Source: an archaeon (GTDB taxonomy: Archaea > Thermoproteota > Bathyarchaeia > TCS64). Taken from it: DNA of 5,816 nt. Made by a program: the position numbers and the translations under genes. The stretch's first letter is position 1. Every line of letters starts with the position of its first letter. The notes under the pieces were generated by a model. The model had not been told where the DNA came from, did no database searches, and worked only from the letters and a program-made list of their open reading frames with translations. The stretch spans positions 1-5,816 of the forward strand of contig JAHLLU010000137.1 of NCBI GenBank assembly GCA_020444005.1, in the 5' to 3' direction. Positions 4,545-5,816 of this stretch are shown piece by piece.

Positions 4545-5579
4545 ATGCTCAAGAAAACAGGCATACACCTAATCCTAACACCATTCATAATCATACTCCT
4601 AATCCACACCATACTCCCCACACCCCCACCACCCCCACAAACAGAAACCAAAGAAACATCCCAAAAAACACTAATCGGAATCTACTTCTACCTCTGGTAC
4701 GGAAACCCCGACGGAACCCCCGGCACAAGACACTGGGATAACACACCCGACACACCAGTAATAGGCAAATACAGCAGCTACAACGAAACCGTCATCAACT
4801 GGCAAATAGACAAAATACAAGAACTCAACATAGACTTCCTCTTCCTCTCATGGTGGGGCGAAAACACATTCGAAGACCACGCCATAAAAAAACTCCTCCA
4901 AGTAAACAACCAAAGAACAAACCCCATCAACTTCACAATACTAATAGAACCCTACACCGGAGATCGCCTCGCCATAGCCCAATCCCGAGACCCAGTAAAC
5001 GAAAACCCATTCAACTACACCCACGCCCACAAATACATACAAAAAAACTTCATAGACCCATACCCAAACCAATACCAAAACTACCATAGAAAACCCCTTC
5101 TAGTCTACTTCAACCCCGCACAGCCCCCACCTGACCCACGATACGAGATACACGTAACCGGAGACTGCAGCCCCGACGAGCCATGGGAAGACTGGCTCTG
5201 GATGCTCTGCGACTACGGCGCCACCAGCGATAACTCCACAATACATCCCCCATGGTTCACAAGCGAAAACCAGCGAGCAAAAAACGGTTACTGCAGCGTA
5301 CTACCAAGATTCGATGACTGGCTCCTCTACCAGAACCAGTTCAGAAACGTATGGCACAGATTCGACGTAAACTACACCCAAGGACTCTACGACAGACAAT
5401 GGCTCTTCGCAATACAAGAAGCACAAGCAGGAAACATAGACATCATCGGCTTATTCGGTTGGAACGAGTACCAAGAAAGAACCCAGATAGAACCCCACAA
5501 CGACCCCTACCAACCCGACCCCTACTACATCTACGAAAAAACAAAACACTACATCAAAATGCTGAGGCAAACCCCATGA
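4545..5579 (+). CDS. Membrane-anchored glycoside hydrolase family 99-like protein
   Basis: This 344-aa protein resembles GH99 endo-alpha-mannosidases, which cut inside mannose-containing glycans. After KK at 3-4 comes a hydrophobic segment (about 8-24) and a proline-rich linker (25-31), which together look like a signal anchor with the enzyme outside the cell. The domain opens with IGIYFYLWYGNPDG (44-57) and HWDN, then GKYSSYNETVINWQIDKI (74-91) and DFLFLSWWG (97-105), all in the family order. FTILIEPY (130-137) and KPLLVYFNP (183-191) follow. The C-terminal block WNEYQERTQIEP has E308 and E311 three residues apart, matching the GH99 catalytic pair in NEW.EGTQIE. Five N-x-S/T sequons (N80, N129, N157, N230, N276) would suit a surface glycoprotein. 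There are also several Cys (208, 222, 250). The ATG overlaps no gene; the 3' end overlaps the next gene as ATGA. Substrate specificity is not provable from sequence, and GH71 or other GH99-like subfamilies remain possible. Confidence 0.82.
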   Translation: MLKKTGIHLILTPFIIILLIHTILPTPPPPPQTETKETSQKTLIGIYFYLWYGNPDGTPGTRHWDNTPDTPVIGKYSSYNETVINWQIDKIQELNIDFLFLSWWGENTFEDHAIKKLLQVNNQRTNPINFTILIEPYTGDRLAIAQSRDPVNENPFNYTHAHKYIQKNFIDPYPNQYQNYHRKPLLVYFNPAQPPPDPRYEIHVTGDCSPDEPWEDWLWMLCDYGATSDNSTIHPPWFTSENQRAKNGYCSVLPRFDDWLLYQNQFRNVWHRFDVNYTQGLYDRQWLFAIQEAQAGNIDIIGLFGWNEYQERTQIEPHNDPYQPDPYYIYEKTKHYIKMLRQTP

Positions 5580-5816
5580 AAACCACACAAGAAGAAAAAC
5601 AAAGCCTAACCATAATCACCGCATCAAGAATAACCCTAATCACCCTCAGCCTACTCGCCACACTATTCCCCACAAGAACCCCATACCCCGAAGAAACCCT
5701 CTGGACCACCAAAGCCCCAATCGCCGGACTATTCGCAAGATGGGACACAGGATGGTACCTCTACATAGCCGAACACGGCTACGACAAAAAACTCCTCTAC
5801 GCCTTCAGACCCATAT
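5576..5816 (+). CDS. PIG-V-like mannosyltransferase (N-terminal 80 codons, cut by window edge)
   Basis: This is the start of a multi-spanning membrane glycosyltransferase. A first hydrophobic segment lies at about 11-31, followed by LFARWDTGWYLYIAEHGYD (52-70) and then the beginning of a FRP.. segment. This matches the PIG-V signature (RWD..WYL.IA..GY followed by a FxPLYP-like motif). PIG-V transfers a mannose in eukaryotic GPI-anchor synthesis from a lipid-linked donor, and the W-D pair in this loop is conserved in the family. Archaea have no GPI as such, so here it more likely mannosylates a lipid, a lipid-linked oligosaccharide or a surface glycan. The ATG overlaps the stop codon of the GH99-like gene (ATGA), so the two are cotranscribed and probably coupled. 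Nearly all codons end in A or C, as in its neighbour. Full members are around 400 aa or more, so about four fifths are missing. Confidence 0.8.
   Translation, partial: MKTTQEEKQSLTIITASRITLITLSLLATLFPTRTPYPEETLWTTKAPIAGLFARWDTGWYLYIAEHGYDKKLLYAFRPI

Noticed and set aside
4850..5089. 79-aa plus-strand frame rich in K, R, H and P
   Set aside because: It is a frame-shifted shadow of the GH99-like gene; its odd composition follows from the A/C-rich codons.
5554..5748. 64-aa minus-strand frame at the right end
   Set aside because: It is antisense to the GH99-like/PIG-V-like junction, where the plus-strand PIG-V motif RWDTGWYLYIAEHGYD is clear.

Overview
The window looks archaeal. It encodes a TATA-binding protein with two direct repeats, an archaeal-type geranylgeranyl reductase (isoprenoid lipid saturation), oligo-T stretches after stop codons, and AT-rich boxes about 27 nt upstream of several start codons. 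By recall, the TBP wording (FPGLVFRLK..KT, KMVCTGAKS, MYEPEQFPGLI, a short C-terminal tail) is closer to Thaumarchaeota/Bathyarchaeia-type TBPs than to haloarchaeal or methanosarcinal ones. A TACK-lineage archaeon is therefore my best guess, but this is inference only.

Layout. (1) Positions 1-772, minus strand: the N-terminal two-thirds or so of a geranylgeranyl reductase family flavoprotein, cut by the window edge. (2) A 152-bp divergent promoter region. (3) 925-2852, plus strand: a tightly coupled pair made of a small charged protein of unknown function and a 524-aa protein. I read the larger one as two tandem TULIP/BPI-like lipid-binding domains followed by an Ada-like zinc knob (H-x3-C...C-x2-C). 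This is the most novel-looking part of the window. (4) 2924-3692: a TTG-started cold-shock-domain protein whose 3' end overlaps the start of the TATA-binding protein gene by 11 nt, so an RNA chaperone and a basal transcription factor share one transcript. (5) 3740-4183: a gamma-glutamylcyclotransferase-fold protein. (6) 4184-4544: a 361-bp gap without a convincing gene, holding G tracts, small palindromes, an imperfect 26-nt direct repeat and a likely promoter. (7) 4545-5816: a membrane-anchored GH99-like endo-mannosidase-family protein coupled by an ATGA overlap to the start of a PIG-V-like mannosyltransferase, which is truncated by the window edge.

Two themes stand out. On the left, a lipid-saturating enzyme faces a putative soluble lipid-binding protein, which suggests a membrane-lipid handling module. 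On the right, a glycan-cleaving enzyme and a mannosyltransferase suggest cell-surface glycan building and trimming. Third-position base use differs sharply between the TULIP-like gene (G/T-ending) and the glycan genes (almost wholly A/C-ending), and it changes within the TBP gene itself.
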